The notes: generated by a model not told the origin, from the letters alone. A DNA stretch of 64,000 nucleotides from Gaiellasilicea sp963763755 (GCA_963763755.1 CAVXQE010000012.1:248001-312000), one strand, 5' to 3'. Shown: positions 1-8,854, counted from the first letter of the stretch. Program-made: numbers and translations.

Positions 1-665
1 GGATCGACGCCCGTGAAGCTGGCCGTCGTCGACCACGGTCCGACTGTCACCGTGACGTCGCTCGTGTGCCAGCCGTTCGCAGTCCGGCTGGTGCCAGGCG
101 AGCACGGTCGTAGCTGACAGCCGGAGCTGCGCGCAGCCGCATGCGACTGCAGCAGCCGCGTGCCGACACGAGCGCCAGCAGGAGCGCGAGTGCACACGCG
201 AGACCGCGAGCGCCAGCTGCCGCCGCGCGGCGAAGAGCACGACTGCGCCGCCCAGCGCGACGAGCAGCAGCCCGAAGCCGGCGAGCGCGAGCAGGTCGCG
301 GTCGATCGAGTCACCGGAGGGGGACGCAACGAACGCGGCGAGCGGAACGCGGTAGCGGTCGTGCGGGACGCGCGCCACGGGAGCCGGCGGCCTTCGGCTT
401 CACGACCCGCGTGACCTTCGCGGGCGCGGGCTTCGGCTTCGCGCGTTTCACCGGCACCTTCGCGACGGGCTTCGGAGCCTGGACGACGGGAGCCGGCGTC
501 ACGACCGGCGCCTCGCCGGACCACGACGGTCACCGTCGGTTGGACCGGCACGGTCTTCGGCGGCGCCGGCGGCGGAACAGGTGGCGGATCCGGTGTGGGT
601 GCTGCGGAGGCGGAAACGGCGAGAGCGAGGCAAAGGAGGACCAGAGCTCCGGTCGGAGCACACAC
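1..665 (-). CDS. Exported Pro/Lys-rich protein, frame-broken
   Basis: Not a recognised family. A GTG start at 665 opens a clear signal peptide (MCAPTGALVLLCLALAVSASA), then a Pro-rich stretch and a Pro/Lys/Ala-rich stretch with PVKRAKPKPAPAKV at about 430-470. A hydrophobic helix rich in L, G and V (about 215-285) ends in AARRQ. The reading frame must shift near 520 and 380, and again near 215, to stay coherent. Beyond that, codons at 1-75 read NGWHTSDVTVTVGPWSTTA, which resembles an extracellular beta-sandwich edge and may belong to this gene or a neighbour running off the left end. Signal peptide, Pro-rich stalk and C-terminal membrane helix match the architecture of the gene at 4157-5825. 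The end is unknown. Confidence 0.4.
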   Translation of the reverse strand, partial: MCAPTGALVLLCLALAVSASAAPTPDPPPVPPPAPPKTVPVQPTVTVVVRRGAGRDAGSRRPGSEARREGAGETREAEARAREGHAGREAEGRRLPWRASRTTATAFRSPRSLRPPPVTRSTATCSRSPASGCCSSRWAAQSCSSPRGGSWRSRSRVCTRAPAGARVGTRLLQSHAAARSSGCQLRPCSPGTSRTANGWHTSDVTVTVGPWSTTASFTGVD

Positions 666-778
666 GCGCCTCAGTGACGATCCGACCCCCCAGTCAGCCA
701 ATTTCGGTCCGCCCTTCCTGTGTATTCCTCCTCGAAGCTACTGCCGCTTTCGAGACATGTCAACGCGACTTGACCGGG

Positions 779-806
779 GGAAGGCCGGGCCGAAGCCCGG
801 CCTTCC
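779..806 (-). terminator. Hairpin terminator after the repeat-protein gene
   Basis: A perfect 12-bp stem (GGAAGGCCGGGC) closes on a CGAA loop, beginning 18 bases after the stop codon of the 825-4082 gene. There is no T tract, as is usual for high-GC actinobacterial terminators. It also separates that gene from the exported-protein gene at the left edge. Confidence 0.6.
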
Positions 807-824
807 AGGTCACGAATTGCTCTT

Positions 825-3800
825 TCAGACGGGCTGCCTCCTGTTGGTCGGGTTGAGCTGCGCTGCCAGGGACGCGCCCAGCGCGCCCTGCCAGTTCGCC
901 GCCTGCTGACCGATCGCCTGAATCGCGACTGCGTTGCCGCAGCCACACCTGCCGGACTGGGTCTGCTCTGCACCCTGGCCGGTCAGGTTGAGATTCAGGG
1001 CCTTCGCGGCCGAGTAGACGTTGTTCGACTGCGACACGTCACCCGCGTCGCCTTCGCTGTCCACGGCCACCGGCGAGTTGCTGTTCGAGGCGCCGAACTG
1101 CAGCGCCGCGGACAGCGCGAGCGCCGCCTGCGTGTTCGATGCCGACTGGCCGATCGCCTGAATCGCGATCCCGCCGACGCCGCCCTGAGCCTGAGTCGCG
1201 CTCTGATCGAGCCCGTTCAGGTTCGCAGCGGTGCCCGACGACCAGACGTTGTTCGACTGGTCGACCGAGCCGCCGTTGCCGTCGCTGTCCACGCTCACCG
1301 GGGCGTTGTCGTTGCTCGCACCCGCCTGAAGCGCGAACGAGAGCGCCGCAGCGCCCTGCTCGCTCGACGCCTGCTGGCCGATCGCCTGGATGCCGATCCC
1401 GCCGTAGCAGCCGCAGCTGCCCGCCTGGATCTGCTCAGCCGACTGGCCGGTCAGGTTGACGTTCAGCCCAGTCGCGCGGGAACCGACGTTGTTCGACTGC
1501 GAGACGTCGCCGCCGTCGCCGTCACTGTCGACCCGCACCGGCGAGTTGCTGTTCGAGGCGCCATGCTGCAACGCCGCCGAAAGCCCAACCGCCGTCTGGT
1601 AGTTCGAGGCGTCCTGGCCGATCGCCTGGATGCCGCCCGAACCGCCCTGAGCCTGGCTCGCGCCCTGCCCGAGGCCGTTCAGGTTTGCAGCGGTGCCCGA
1701 CGACCAGACGTTGTTCGACTGGTCGACCGAGCCGCCGTCGCCTTCGCTGTCGACGCGAACGGGAGCGTTCGAGTTCCCACCCGAGCCACAGCCGCACTTG
1801 TCGCGGCCGAACTCCTGCACGGCCAGCGAGCCGGCGAGTGCGCCCTGCGTGTTCGAGGCATTCTGGCCGATGGCCTGGATCCCGTTCGAACCGCAGCGGC
1901 ATTCGCCACCACGCTGAGCCTGAATCGCGCCCTGCTCGAGCCCGTTCAGGTTCGCGGCAGTCGCCGACGAGCCGACGTTGTTGGACTGCGACACGTCGCC
2001 GCCGTCCCCGTCGCTGTCGACCCGCACCGGCGAGTTGCTGTTCGAGGCGCCATGCTGCAGCGCCGCCGACAGCGCAACCGCCGTCTGGTCGTTCGAGGCA
2101 TCCTGGCCGATCGCCTGGATGCCACCGGCACCACCCTGAGCCTGAGCGGCACCCTGGCCGGTCAGGTTCGCGTTCGCGGCGGTCGCCCACGAGCCAACGT
2201 TGTTCGACTGGTCGACGTTGCCGCCGTTCCCGTCGCTGTCAACGCTGACAGGCGTGTTGGCGTTCGAGGCGCCGGCCTGGGCCGCCGCGGAGAACGCACC
2301 TGCTGCCTGCGTGCTCGAGGCGTCCTGGCCGATCGCCTGGATGCCGCCCGAGCCGCAACCGCAACTGCTGCCGGCCTGAAGCTGGGTCGCGTACTGCCCG
2401 AGCCCGTTCAGGTTGGCCGCGGTCGCGGAAGAGCCGACGTTGTTCGACTGCGAGACGTCGCCGCCGTCGCCGTCACTGTCGACCCGCACCGGCGTGTTGC
2501 TGTTCGAGGCGCCCTGCTGCAGCGCCGCCGACAGCGCACCCGCCGTCTGGTAGTTCGAGGCGTCCTGGCCGATTGCCTGCGTGCCGCCGCCGGCGCCCTG
2601 GGCCTGAGCGGCACCCTGGCCGGTCAGGTTCAGGTTCGCCGCCGTAGCAGACGAATCGACGCTGTTGGACTGATCGACGGAACCACCGTTGCCGTCGCTG
2701 TCGACACGCACGGGCGTGTTGACGTTGCCGCCCGACGAGCAGCCGCACATGTCACGGCCGGCCGACTGAGCGGCGAGCGAAGCAGCAGCTGCCGTCTGGT
2801 CGTTCGACGCGTCCTGGCCGATCGCCTGGATCCCGCCCGAGCCGCAACGGCAGTCGCCGCCGGCCTGGGCCTGATCGGCGTGCTGCCCGGTCAGGTTCAC
2901 GTTCAGCGCCGTGGCGTCGGACTGGACGCTGTTCGACTGCGAGACGTCACCGTCGTCGCCCTCGCTGCCAACGCGGACCGGCGTGTTCGTGTTCGACGCA
3001 CCGGACTGTGTTGCAGCCGACAGAGCTGCAGCCGACTGGGTGCTCTCGGCATCCTGGCCGATGGCCTGGATTCCGCTGCCGGGTGTGCAGAGGCAGTCGC
3101 CTCCACGGCTGACCTGGCTCGCGTGCTGCCCGAGCCCGTTCAGGTTCCCGGCGTTCGCCGACGAGCTGACGCTGTTCGACTGCGAGACGTCACCGCCACC
3201 GCCGGAGCTGAGAACCCGCACCGGGATGTTGGTGTTGCTCGCACCGCGCTGGTCAGCGGCCGACAAAGCACCCGCGGACTGGTTGTTGTCCGCGTCCTGG
3301 CCGATCGCCTGCGTGCCGCCGCCGCCGCCCTGGGCCTGGTCGGCGCTCTGGCCGGTCAGGTTCAGGTTCGCCGCCGTTGCAGATGAATCGACGCTGTTTG
3401 ACTGGTCAACGGAGCCGTCGTCGCCGTCGCTGAGAACGCGAACGGAGATGTTCGTGTTCTTCGCGCCCGACTGGCTGGCACCCGATGCTGCGGCGGCGTC
3501 CTGCTGGTTGTCCGCCGACTGTCCGACTGCCTGCGTGCCCGAACCACCGGCCGAGTTCTGGTCGGCGGTCTGGCCCGTTGCGTTCGCGTTCGCAGCGGTC
3601 GCGTTGGACTCAACGCTGTTCGACTGCGAGACCGAACCATCGTTCCCCGGGCTCAGGACCCGGACTGGGATGTTCGTGTTGCTCGCGCCACTCTGGGTGG
3701 CGTACGACAGTGCCTGTGCGGACTGGCTGTTGTCCGCGTTCTGCCCTACAGCTTGCGTTCCGCCCGCGCATCCGCACGAGCCGTTCTGGGTCTGGCCGGC

Positions 3801-4082
3801 CGACTGGCCGGTGAGGTTCGCGTTCCCTGCCGTGGCGTTCGAGCTGGCGGTGTTCGATTGCGAGACGTCGCCGCCGTTGCCTGGGCTCAGGACGCGAACC
3901 GAGATGTTCTGGTTCGCCGGTTGACTCTGCGACGCGCCCGACAGCGCCCCTGCGGCCTGACCGCTTGCAGCGGCCTGGCCGAGCGCTTGCGCGGCAGGAT
4001 CTCCCGGCGGTGTCGCCGACGCGTAGCCCGCACTCACGAGGAGCCCGAGCATCGCGGCGACGACCGCGAGTATCCGTTTCAT
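825..4082 (-). CDS. Large secreted Q/N/S/G-rich repeat protein, candidate functional amyloid
   Basis: Predicted 1085 residues. The ATG at 4082 is preceded by a strong AAGGAG and starts a textbook signal peptide (MKRILAVVAAMLGLLVSAGYASA). The rest is 13 repeats of 75-88 residues. Each contains N-x-N-I/T-P/S-V-R-V, an acidic Gly turn (SDGDGG), D/S-V-S/D-Q-S-N, ANLN-G/T-L/G-GQ, then QAIGQ-D-A-S-N-x-Q and an Ala/Ser/Leu helix-like segment. The spacing of Q, G, N, A and Q recalls curlin repeats, but similarity to CsgA is only at motif level. No catalytic or anchor domain is visible. CxC loops occur in alternate repeats. A surface or extracellular fibre role is inferred. The frame is unbroken despite many breaks elsewhere. 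Confidence 0.75.
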   Translation of the reverse strand: MKRILAVVAAMLGLLVSAGYASATPPGDPAAQALGQAAASGQAAGALSGASQSQPANQNISVRVLSPGNGGDVSQSNTASSNATAGNANLTGQSAGQTQNGSCGCAGGTQAVGQNADNSQSAQALSYATQSGASNTNIPVRVLSPGNDGSVSQSNSVESNATAANANATGQTADQNSAGGSGTQAVGQSADNQQDAAAASGASQSGAKNTNISVRVLSDGDDGSVDQSNSVDSSATAANLNLTGQSADQAQGGGGGTQAIGQDADNNQSAGALSAADQRGASNTNIPVRVLSSGGGGDVSQSNSVSSSANAGNLNGLGQHASQVSRGGDCLCTPGSGIQAIGQDAESTQSAAALSAATQSGASNTNTPVRVGSEGDDGDVSQSNSVQSDATALNVNLTGQHADQAQAGGDCRCGSGGIQAIGQDASNDQTAAAASLAAQSAGRDMCGCSSGGNVNTPVRVDSDGNGGSVDQSNSVDSSATAANLNLTGQGAAQAQGAGGGTQAIGQDASNYQTAGALSAALQQGASNSNTPVRVDSDGDGGDVSQSNNVGSSATAANLNGLGQYATQLQAGSSCGCGSGGIQAIGQDASSTQAAGAFSAAAQAGASNANTPVSVDSDGNGGNVDQSNNVGSWATAANANLTGQGAAQAQGGAGGIQAIGQDASNDQTAVALSAALQHGASNSNSPVRVDSDGDGGDVSQSNNVGSSATAANLNGLEQGAIQAQRGGECRCGSNGIQAIGQNASNTQGALAGSLAVQEFGRDKCGCGSGGNSNAPVRVDSEGDGGSVDQSNNVWSSGTAANLNGLGQGASQAQGGSGGIQAIGQDASNYQTAVGLSAALQHGASNSNSPVRVDSDGDGGDVSQSNNVGSRATGLNVNLTGQSAEQIQAGSCGCYGGIGIQAIGQQASSEQGAAALSFALQAGASNDNAPVSVDSDGNGGSVDQSNNVWSSGTAANLNGLDQSATQAQGGVGGIAIQAIGQSASNTQAALALSAALQFGASNSNSPVAVDSEGDAGDVSQSNNVYSAAKALNLNLTGQGAEQTQSGRCGCGNAVAIQAIGQQAANWQGALGASLAAQLNPTNRRQPV
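890..3960 (-). repeat. 13-unit coding tandem repeat, about 225-265 bp per unit
   Basis: D/S/N-V-S/D-Q-S-N motifs recur at about 3870, 3630, 3400, 3180, 2940, 2675, 2450, 2210, 1985, 1725, 1500, 1260 and 1030. From the fifth unit on, a VSQSN-type unit carrying a Cys-x-Cys loop alternates strictly with a VDQSN-type unit lacking it, so the array seems to have grown by duplication of a two-unit block of about 470 bp. Confidence 0.8.
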
Positions 4083-4156
4083 CAATCCCTTCTCCTTCCA
4101 AAGCGTTTGCCGAGCGGGCAGCCTCCCGCGCGACCGAAAATTGGAGAAGGAGCGAG

Positions 4157-5825
4157 CTAGCCCGGCTTTTCGCGCCGAGAGCCGGAGTCCGCGGCCTCGG
4201 CTTTCCACTCCTCGGCGACACGCCGAGCGGCATCGGCGAAAGCGAGGAGGAACGGGACAGAAAAGAGGAAGATCAGCAACAGCGTGCGGTCCGAGCCGCC
4301 GGCGCCGAGCGGGCCAACGCTGGAGTAGCTGACCGCGGCGATACCGGCGCCCTCGGGCAGGATCGGGCGCGCTTGTGTCGCGGGCCGCTGCTCCTGCGCC
4401 TTGGCGCGCTCGCCGGCCGCGACTGCGGGAGCCGGGGGCGCCAGCGTGGCGATCTGCGCGGCCGAAACGACCGCTACCGGGGCGGTTCCAGTAGTAGCCC
4501 GGGTGGTATCACCGCGTCCGCGGTCGGGAGCGGGCAGGAAAAGCGAGGGAACAAGCGTGGCGCCGTCGTCGTCCGGCGCCGATGTCGCGGCCTGACTCCG
4601 GCGCTGCGCCGTTCTGCGCCGCTGCCGAGGGTGTCTCGAAGGGCATCGCAGCCGTTTCCGGCCCTATGCCGGTCTGACCTATGCCGGTCTGACCTATGCC
4701 GATCTGAACCGAAGCGACCGGAGTCTGAATCGAGGCGGTTGGACCGGGAAGCCACTGGACCGGGAGCGGCGCGGGGTGATTGACGGCGGTCTGCACGATC
4801 ACGGGCATCGCGAGCGCCAGGTTGGTCTGCGTGACTGCGCCATCGTTCCCCGGACTGGCAATCCGAATCGAGATGTTGACGTTGATCGGCTGATACTGCG
4901 ATGTCACCGGCTGATACTGCGAAGAGGATTGCGATCCGCTATTTGCATTTGCGTTTGTGTTTCCACCGCAATTCCAATTCCAGTTCCAGTTCCAGATCTG
5001 TTGGAGATAATTCGAGGGAAGCACAATCGTCGGTGGGATCGCGTCCCCACAGCTCCACGTCCACGTCCAATCCCAAGAGTCAACAGGAGTCAACGGGGCA
5101 TCGGGGGCAGGAGCGGGAGCGGAGGGTGCTGCCGGCGCCGCCGCGGCCCCGTTTGCGGCCGAGGGGTCGTGATACTGCGGATCAGGCTCCTGATATCGCA
5201 CCTCGGGCGGGGCGGCGACAGGCATTGGCTGCGAAAGCGCGGCGTTGATCTGGGTGACTGCGCCGTTGTCCCCGGGGCTGTCGAAACGCACCGAGATGTT
5301 CACATTGACGGGCTGTACCTGCTGTACGGCCTGCGCGACCTGCTGAACGGCCTGCTCGACCGGCTCCGGGGTTGCCTCAGGAGGCGCTGCAGGGGGGTCT
5401 GGCAGGGGCTCAGGCGCTTCAACAGGCGTTTCCAGGGCCGGCGCCGCAGCGGGCGGCTCAACCGGCTCCTGCGAAGGCTGCACGCTAGGAGCCGCCGTGG
5501 CCGGGTCCGCGGGCGGCACGGATTCCGGCTGCGGCGGCACGGGCGTGAGCGTCGGTGTTACGACCGGCGCCGGCGCCGGGAGAGCCGGCACCGGCGTCGG
5601 CGTAACAACCGGCTGCGTAGCGGCCACGGCTGCGGCGACGATGGCCTGTGGATCAGGCAGCACGGGGATTGCGGGCGCGGGTGGGGTTTCCGCGACCGCG
5701 GGGGAAGCAAATGCGGAGGCAGCTCCGAGCACGGCCACCCAGACGGTGACCCGGCGATGCGATGCGCGCAGCTTTGTGTGCCCCCACGTAACAAGAAATA
5801 CCCACCTGCGAAGAGGTTGAGCCAT
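4157..5825 (-). CDS. Membrane-anchored Pro-rich, Trp-repeat protein sharing the repeat-protein motif
   Basis: About 555 residues with one frame break near 4570. The chosen start (5825, MAQPLRRW) gives an export signal ending ASAFASPAVA; a TTG at 5891 would add 22 residues. Next comes a long P/A/V/E-rich stalk. Two copies of NVNIS-V/I-R-x-x-SPG-D/N-x-GAVTQ (about 5240-5320 and 4810-4890) match the core motif of the neighbouring repeat protein. Two Trp-alternating strands, WDWTWTWSC and IWNWNWNWNC, lie at about 5050-5085 and 4970-5010. After the break the C-terminus has a membrane helix (LLLIFLFSVPFLLAFA) followed by a charged tail. It may anchor or nucleate the repeat protein. Base composition is lower in G+C around 4920-5040. 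The family is unrecognised. Confidence 0.6.
4664..4708 (-). repeat. 15-bp tandem repeat, three copies
   Basis: CTATGCCGGTCTGAC occurs twice exactly and a third time with changes in its last part. In the minus-strand frame it encodes repeated GIGQT, part of the low-complexity C-terminal region of the anchored protein. Confidence 0.8.
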
Positions 5826-5936
5826 TTGCTGTTCTATTTCCTGTACGTTCGCCCAGGTTCGCGGCAAATAGCTTTCAATCTTGTTGCTCAAGAAGTAGTC
5901 TCGGATGTACGGAGACAGCGACCGGGGAGGCGATGA

Positions 5937-6522
5937 ATGTCGACGGATTCGCAGCTGCTCTTGACCGCCTGGTACGAGCGAGAGGGACTTCGAGGCGCGG
6001 CGGCGGCTGATCGAGGCGCACCTGCCGCTCGTGCGTGCACTCGCGAGTCGCTTCGTCCGCGACGGAGAGCAGCTCGAGGATCTCGTTCAGGTCGGGTCGG
6101 TCGGCCTGATCAAGGCCGTCGACCGGTACGACCCGCGCCGCGGCTCGTCACTGACGGCATATGCGGTTCCCACCGTCGTCGGCGAGATCCGGCGTCACCT
6201 TCGCGACGGCACGCAACCTCTCCGGGTGCCCCGCGCGCAACGTGGTGTCAGCCCAGTGCGGGCGGTGCCGCTGGAGGACGAAGCGGACCTGGTCCCCGAT
6301 ACCGCAGCCGAACGCCGGCTCGAGCTCGGTGAGGAGCGGCTGCTGCTCGAGAAAGGCCTACGGACACTCGCCAGGCGCGAGCGCCGCATCGTTCAGCTGC
6401 GCTTCTTCGGCGGCCTCAGCCAGCGGCGGATCGCCGCGGAGCTCGGACTCTCGCAGGTGCACGTTTCGCGCCTCCTGCGCCAGTCGCTGGGCAAGCTACG
6501 CGCCGAAATAGGCCAAACGTAA
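5937..6522 (+). CDS. SigF/SigB-type RNA polymerase sigma factor
   Basis: About 194 residues after correcting one extra base near 5984. The start at 5937 follows GGGGAGG by 6 bases. Region 2 is clear (RLIEAHLPLVRALASRF, then EDLVQVGSVGLIKAVDRYD and SLTAYAVPTVVGEIRRHLRD), and so is the region 4 helix-turn-helix (ERRIVQLRFFGGLSQRRIA, then LSQVHVSRLLRQSL). The pattern is that of SigB/SigF general-stress sigma factors. It is short for the family (usually about 250 residues) because the linker holding region 3 is reduced. It is divergent from the Pro/Trp-rich surface gene, so it may control that locus. No anti-sigma or anti-anti-sigma gene is adjacent. Confidence 0.8.
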
Positions 6523-6582
6523 GCCGCGATATCACCTTGCGAGTCTTGTGCGGATGATTTCAAGTCCGTAGAATCGGCAAGC

Positions 6583-6909
6583 GTGACCGCCCACGCCGCC
6601 TCTTCATTGCCCGCGGAGGAGCCCGAGGACCAGGATAAGCCCGCTCCGAGCGGCCGCCTGCTCCTGCGGATGCCGCGCACGCTCCACGCCGACCTCGCGC
6701 AGGCCGCGGAACGTGAGGGAACGAGCCTCAACCAGTTCATCACCGCGGCTCTCGCGACCAAGATCGGGTCGGGGCCGGACGAGCAGCACAGCGAGTCGCA
6801 GCAGGGTCAGAGCAAGGTGATCGCAGTAGCGCTGGTGGCGAATGCCGTCGTGATCGGCCTCGCAGCCGTGGTCGCGATCGCGGTGTTGATCGTCGCCCTG
6901 CTGGGCTAG
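6583..6909 (+). CDS. Ribbon-helix-helix protein with C-terminal membrane helix
   Basis: 108 residues. After an acidic leader, GRLLLRMPRTLHADLAQAAE followed by EGTSLNQFITAALA is a typical ribbon-helix-helix (HicB/Arc-like) DNA-binding fold at about residues 24-57. A polar Q/S linker then leads to one strongly hydrophobic C-terminal helix (VIAVALVANAVVIGLAAVVAIAV). RHH antitoxins normally have no membrane segment. No toxin gene is next to it. The GTG start lacks a strong ribosome binding site. The stop is two bases from the convergent oxidase stop. A membrane-tethered regulator is inferred. Confidence 0.65.
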   Translation: MTAHAASSLPAEEPEDQDKPAPSGRLLLRMPRTLHADLAQAAEREGTSLNQFITAALATKIGSGPDEQHSESQQGQSKVIAVALVANAVVIGLAAVVAIAVLIVALLG

Positions 6910-6911
6910 CC

Positions 6912-7966
6912 CTACAAGACCAGAGTCTCGGGAAAGATCGCGCCCGCCTCGAAGCGGTCGAGACGGTACGCCGCGAGCTCGAACGGCGCCTCCTCGCCGA
7001 GCAGCTCCGCCGCAACCGCGTCGCCGACCGCCGGCGACTGCATGAAACCGTGGCCCGAGAAGCCGCAGGCGGCATACACGCCTTTCGCGACCGGCCCGAT
7101 GATCGGATGCGCATCCGGCGTCATGTCGTAGAAGCCGGCCCACGCGCGCCGGAGCGGTGTGCCCGAGCGCCTGTGGGTAGCGCGACACCAGGCGCTCGCG
7201 CCAGTCCTCGACGAGGTCGTCGCGCACCTCTGCCGGCCCGTCCCAGCGCAGCTCGGTCTCCCCCATCGCGAGCCGCAGGACGTCGTCGCCGACGCGGCGG
7301 AAGTGAAAGCCGTTCTCCTCGATCGTCATCGGCAGGTCGAAGGGAACGTCGGCGACCGGACCGACGTCTGCGAGCTGCCGCACGAGCGGTCGAACCGGAA
7401 GCTCGACACCCCTGGCGGCCGCGAGCGACGGTGAATACGCGCCGCAGGCGATCACGAGCACGTCGGCGTCGAGCTCGAGCGCGTCGGTTCGCTCGCGCAC
7501 CTCGACGCCCAACGCAGCAGCCCGGCGCACGAGCTCGCGCGTCACACCGGCCGGATCGGCGATTCCGTCCTCACGGCAGATCGTCGCGCCGAGGACGTCG
7601 TCCACGCGGAGGCCGGACACGAACGATGGGTCGACGCTCTCGACCGGCACGCCGAAGGAAGCCTGCAGCTCGCGCCGCGTCTCCAGCTCTGCGAGCCCTT
7701 CCTCGGAGGTCGCGAGGAAGAGGTAGCCGACCTGCTCGAAGAGCGGCGCGCCGAGCTCGCGGAAGAGTCGCACGCTCGCCTGCGCCAGCCGCACCTCCGC
7801 CTCGGTCGTGAACTGCTGCCGGACACCGCCCATCGCCTTTCCGGTCGCGCCGCCCGCGATCTCCCCCACGCTCGGCGAGCACGACGCCGTCGGCGCCGCG
7901 GAGCGCGAGGTGGTAGGCGATCGACGCGCCGATCGCGCCCGCGCCGGCTACGACGACTCGAGCCAT
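6912..7966 (-). CDS. FAD-dependent amino-acid oxidase/dehydrogenase (DadA/SoxB-like)
   Basis: The N-terminus MARVVVAGAGAIGASIAYHL is a Rossmann FAD-binding motif (GxGxxG). The middle contains SFVSGLRVDDVLGA and the C-terminus AHPIIGPV then GVYAACGFSGHGFMQSPAVG, as in glycine/sarcosine/D-amino-acid oxidases that cap the FAD site. Two frame breaks (about 7875 and 7150) interrupt an otherwise full-length enzyme of about 350 residues. The start overlaps the end of the DapA-like gene by 19 bp, so the two are co-transcribed. A DapA-family lyase next to an FAD oxidase fits D-hydroxyproline breakdown (LhpB with LhpC), but the substrate is inferred only from context. Confidence 0.7.
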
Positions 7967-8791
7967 CCGCTCAGCTCGTGGCGCTCGCCGTCGCTGAGTT
8001 GCCGCAGCGGACGCCGCACGTCCTCGCGCATCGGGACGCCGCGCAGCCCGAGGATGAACTTCAGCGCCGCGTGGCGCGGAAAGCGCTCGACCGTCGCCCG
8101 CAGCTCCCCGAGCTTGATCGCCCCGGCCTCGGTCGGCTCTCGTACGACCGCCGCGACCCTGTCCGGAAACGCGGCTGCCAGGCCGGAGACCGCGCCCACC
8201 GCGCCCGCGCTGATCCCGTCGAAGATCAGCGACTCGGGGCCGACGAAGACGTCGAGTCCCTCGATCAGGTACGGGGAGAAGCGGTCGAAGGGTGCGTCGG
8301 AGACCTTGAGGCCGACGAGGTTCGGCGCCTGCTCGCGCAGTGCGAGCAGCACGTCGATCGGGACGGCGTAGCCGCTCGCACGCTCGAACTCGTAGACGTA
8401 GAACGGCAGTCGGCGCGCACGCGGCGGCAGCGGCGACGAAGTGGTCGAGCAGCGCCCGCTCGTCGAGCTGGAAGTACGGCGGCCCGATCACCGCGATCGC
8501 GTCGACTCCGGCTGCGGCGGCGTGCTCGACCAGCGCCAGCGTGTCGGCGGTGGTCTGCGCCCCGCAATGGGCCGCGACCTGGAGACGGCCCGCCGAGGCC
8601 GCGACGAAGAGCTCGAGCGCGCGCCGCCGCTCGTCCTGGTCGAAGAGCAGTCCTTCGCCCGTCGTCCCGAGGGCCAGGAGGCCGTCGACCCCGGCCGCAG
8701 CGAGGAAGTCGACGTACGGGCCGAAGGCGTCCTCGTCGAGACGATTGTCCGCGAGTGGAGTCACGGCGGCGGCAAGAGCACCTCTGAGCAT
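7948..8791 (-). CDS. DapA-family aldolase/lyase
   Basis: About 280 residues with one frame break near 8405. Family landmarks are GVDGLLALGTTGEGLLFDQDE near the N-terminus, an FYVYEF-like segment at the break, and GLKVSD carrying the Schiff-base lysine. The C-terminal helical segment has KFILGLRGVPMREDVRRPL. Members include dihydrodipicolinate synthase, N-acetylneuraminate lyase and pyrroline-4-hydroxy-2-carboxylate deaminase (LhpC). Pairing with an FAD oxidase favours a catabolic role over lysine synthesis. The ATG at 8791 opens the operon. A strong hairpin at 8814-8845 separates it from the preceding gene. Confidence 0.75.
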
Positions 8792-8813
8792 GACGCGACT
8801 CTACTTTGCGGGT

Positions 8814-8845
8814 GAGGCGGGGCTCCGCAGAGGAAGCCCCGCCTC
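8814..8845 (-). terminator. Hairpin terminator after the propeller/RTX gene
   Basis: An 11-bp perfect stem (GAGGCGGGGCT with its complement) around a 10-base loop, starting 9 bases beyond the stop codon at 8855. There is no T tract. Confidence 0.6.
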
Positions 8846-8854
8846 GGCCGGGCA

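Noticed and set aside
1563..3386. A 607-codon open frame on the plus strand opposite the repeat protein.
   Set aside because: It is Arg/Val-rich, lacks any domain, signal peptide or ribosome binding site, and mirrors the repeats of the minus-strand gene.
890..3960. CRISPR-like spacing of repeats.
   Set aside because: The 225-265 bp units are in-frame protein repeats, not short identical repeats separated by unique spacers.
4776..5936. A 386-codon plus-strand open frame across the Pro/Trp-rich gene.
   Set aside because: Arg/Gly/His-rich shadow; the minus strand has the signal peptide, shared motifs and membrane helix.
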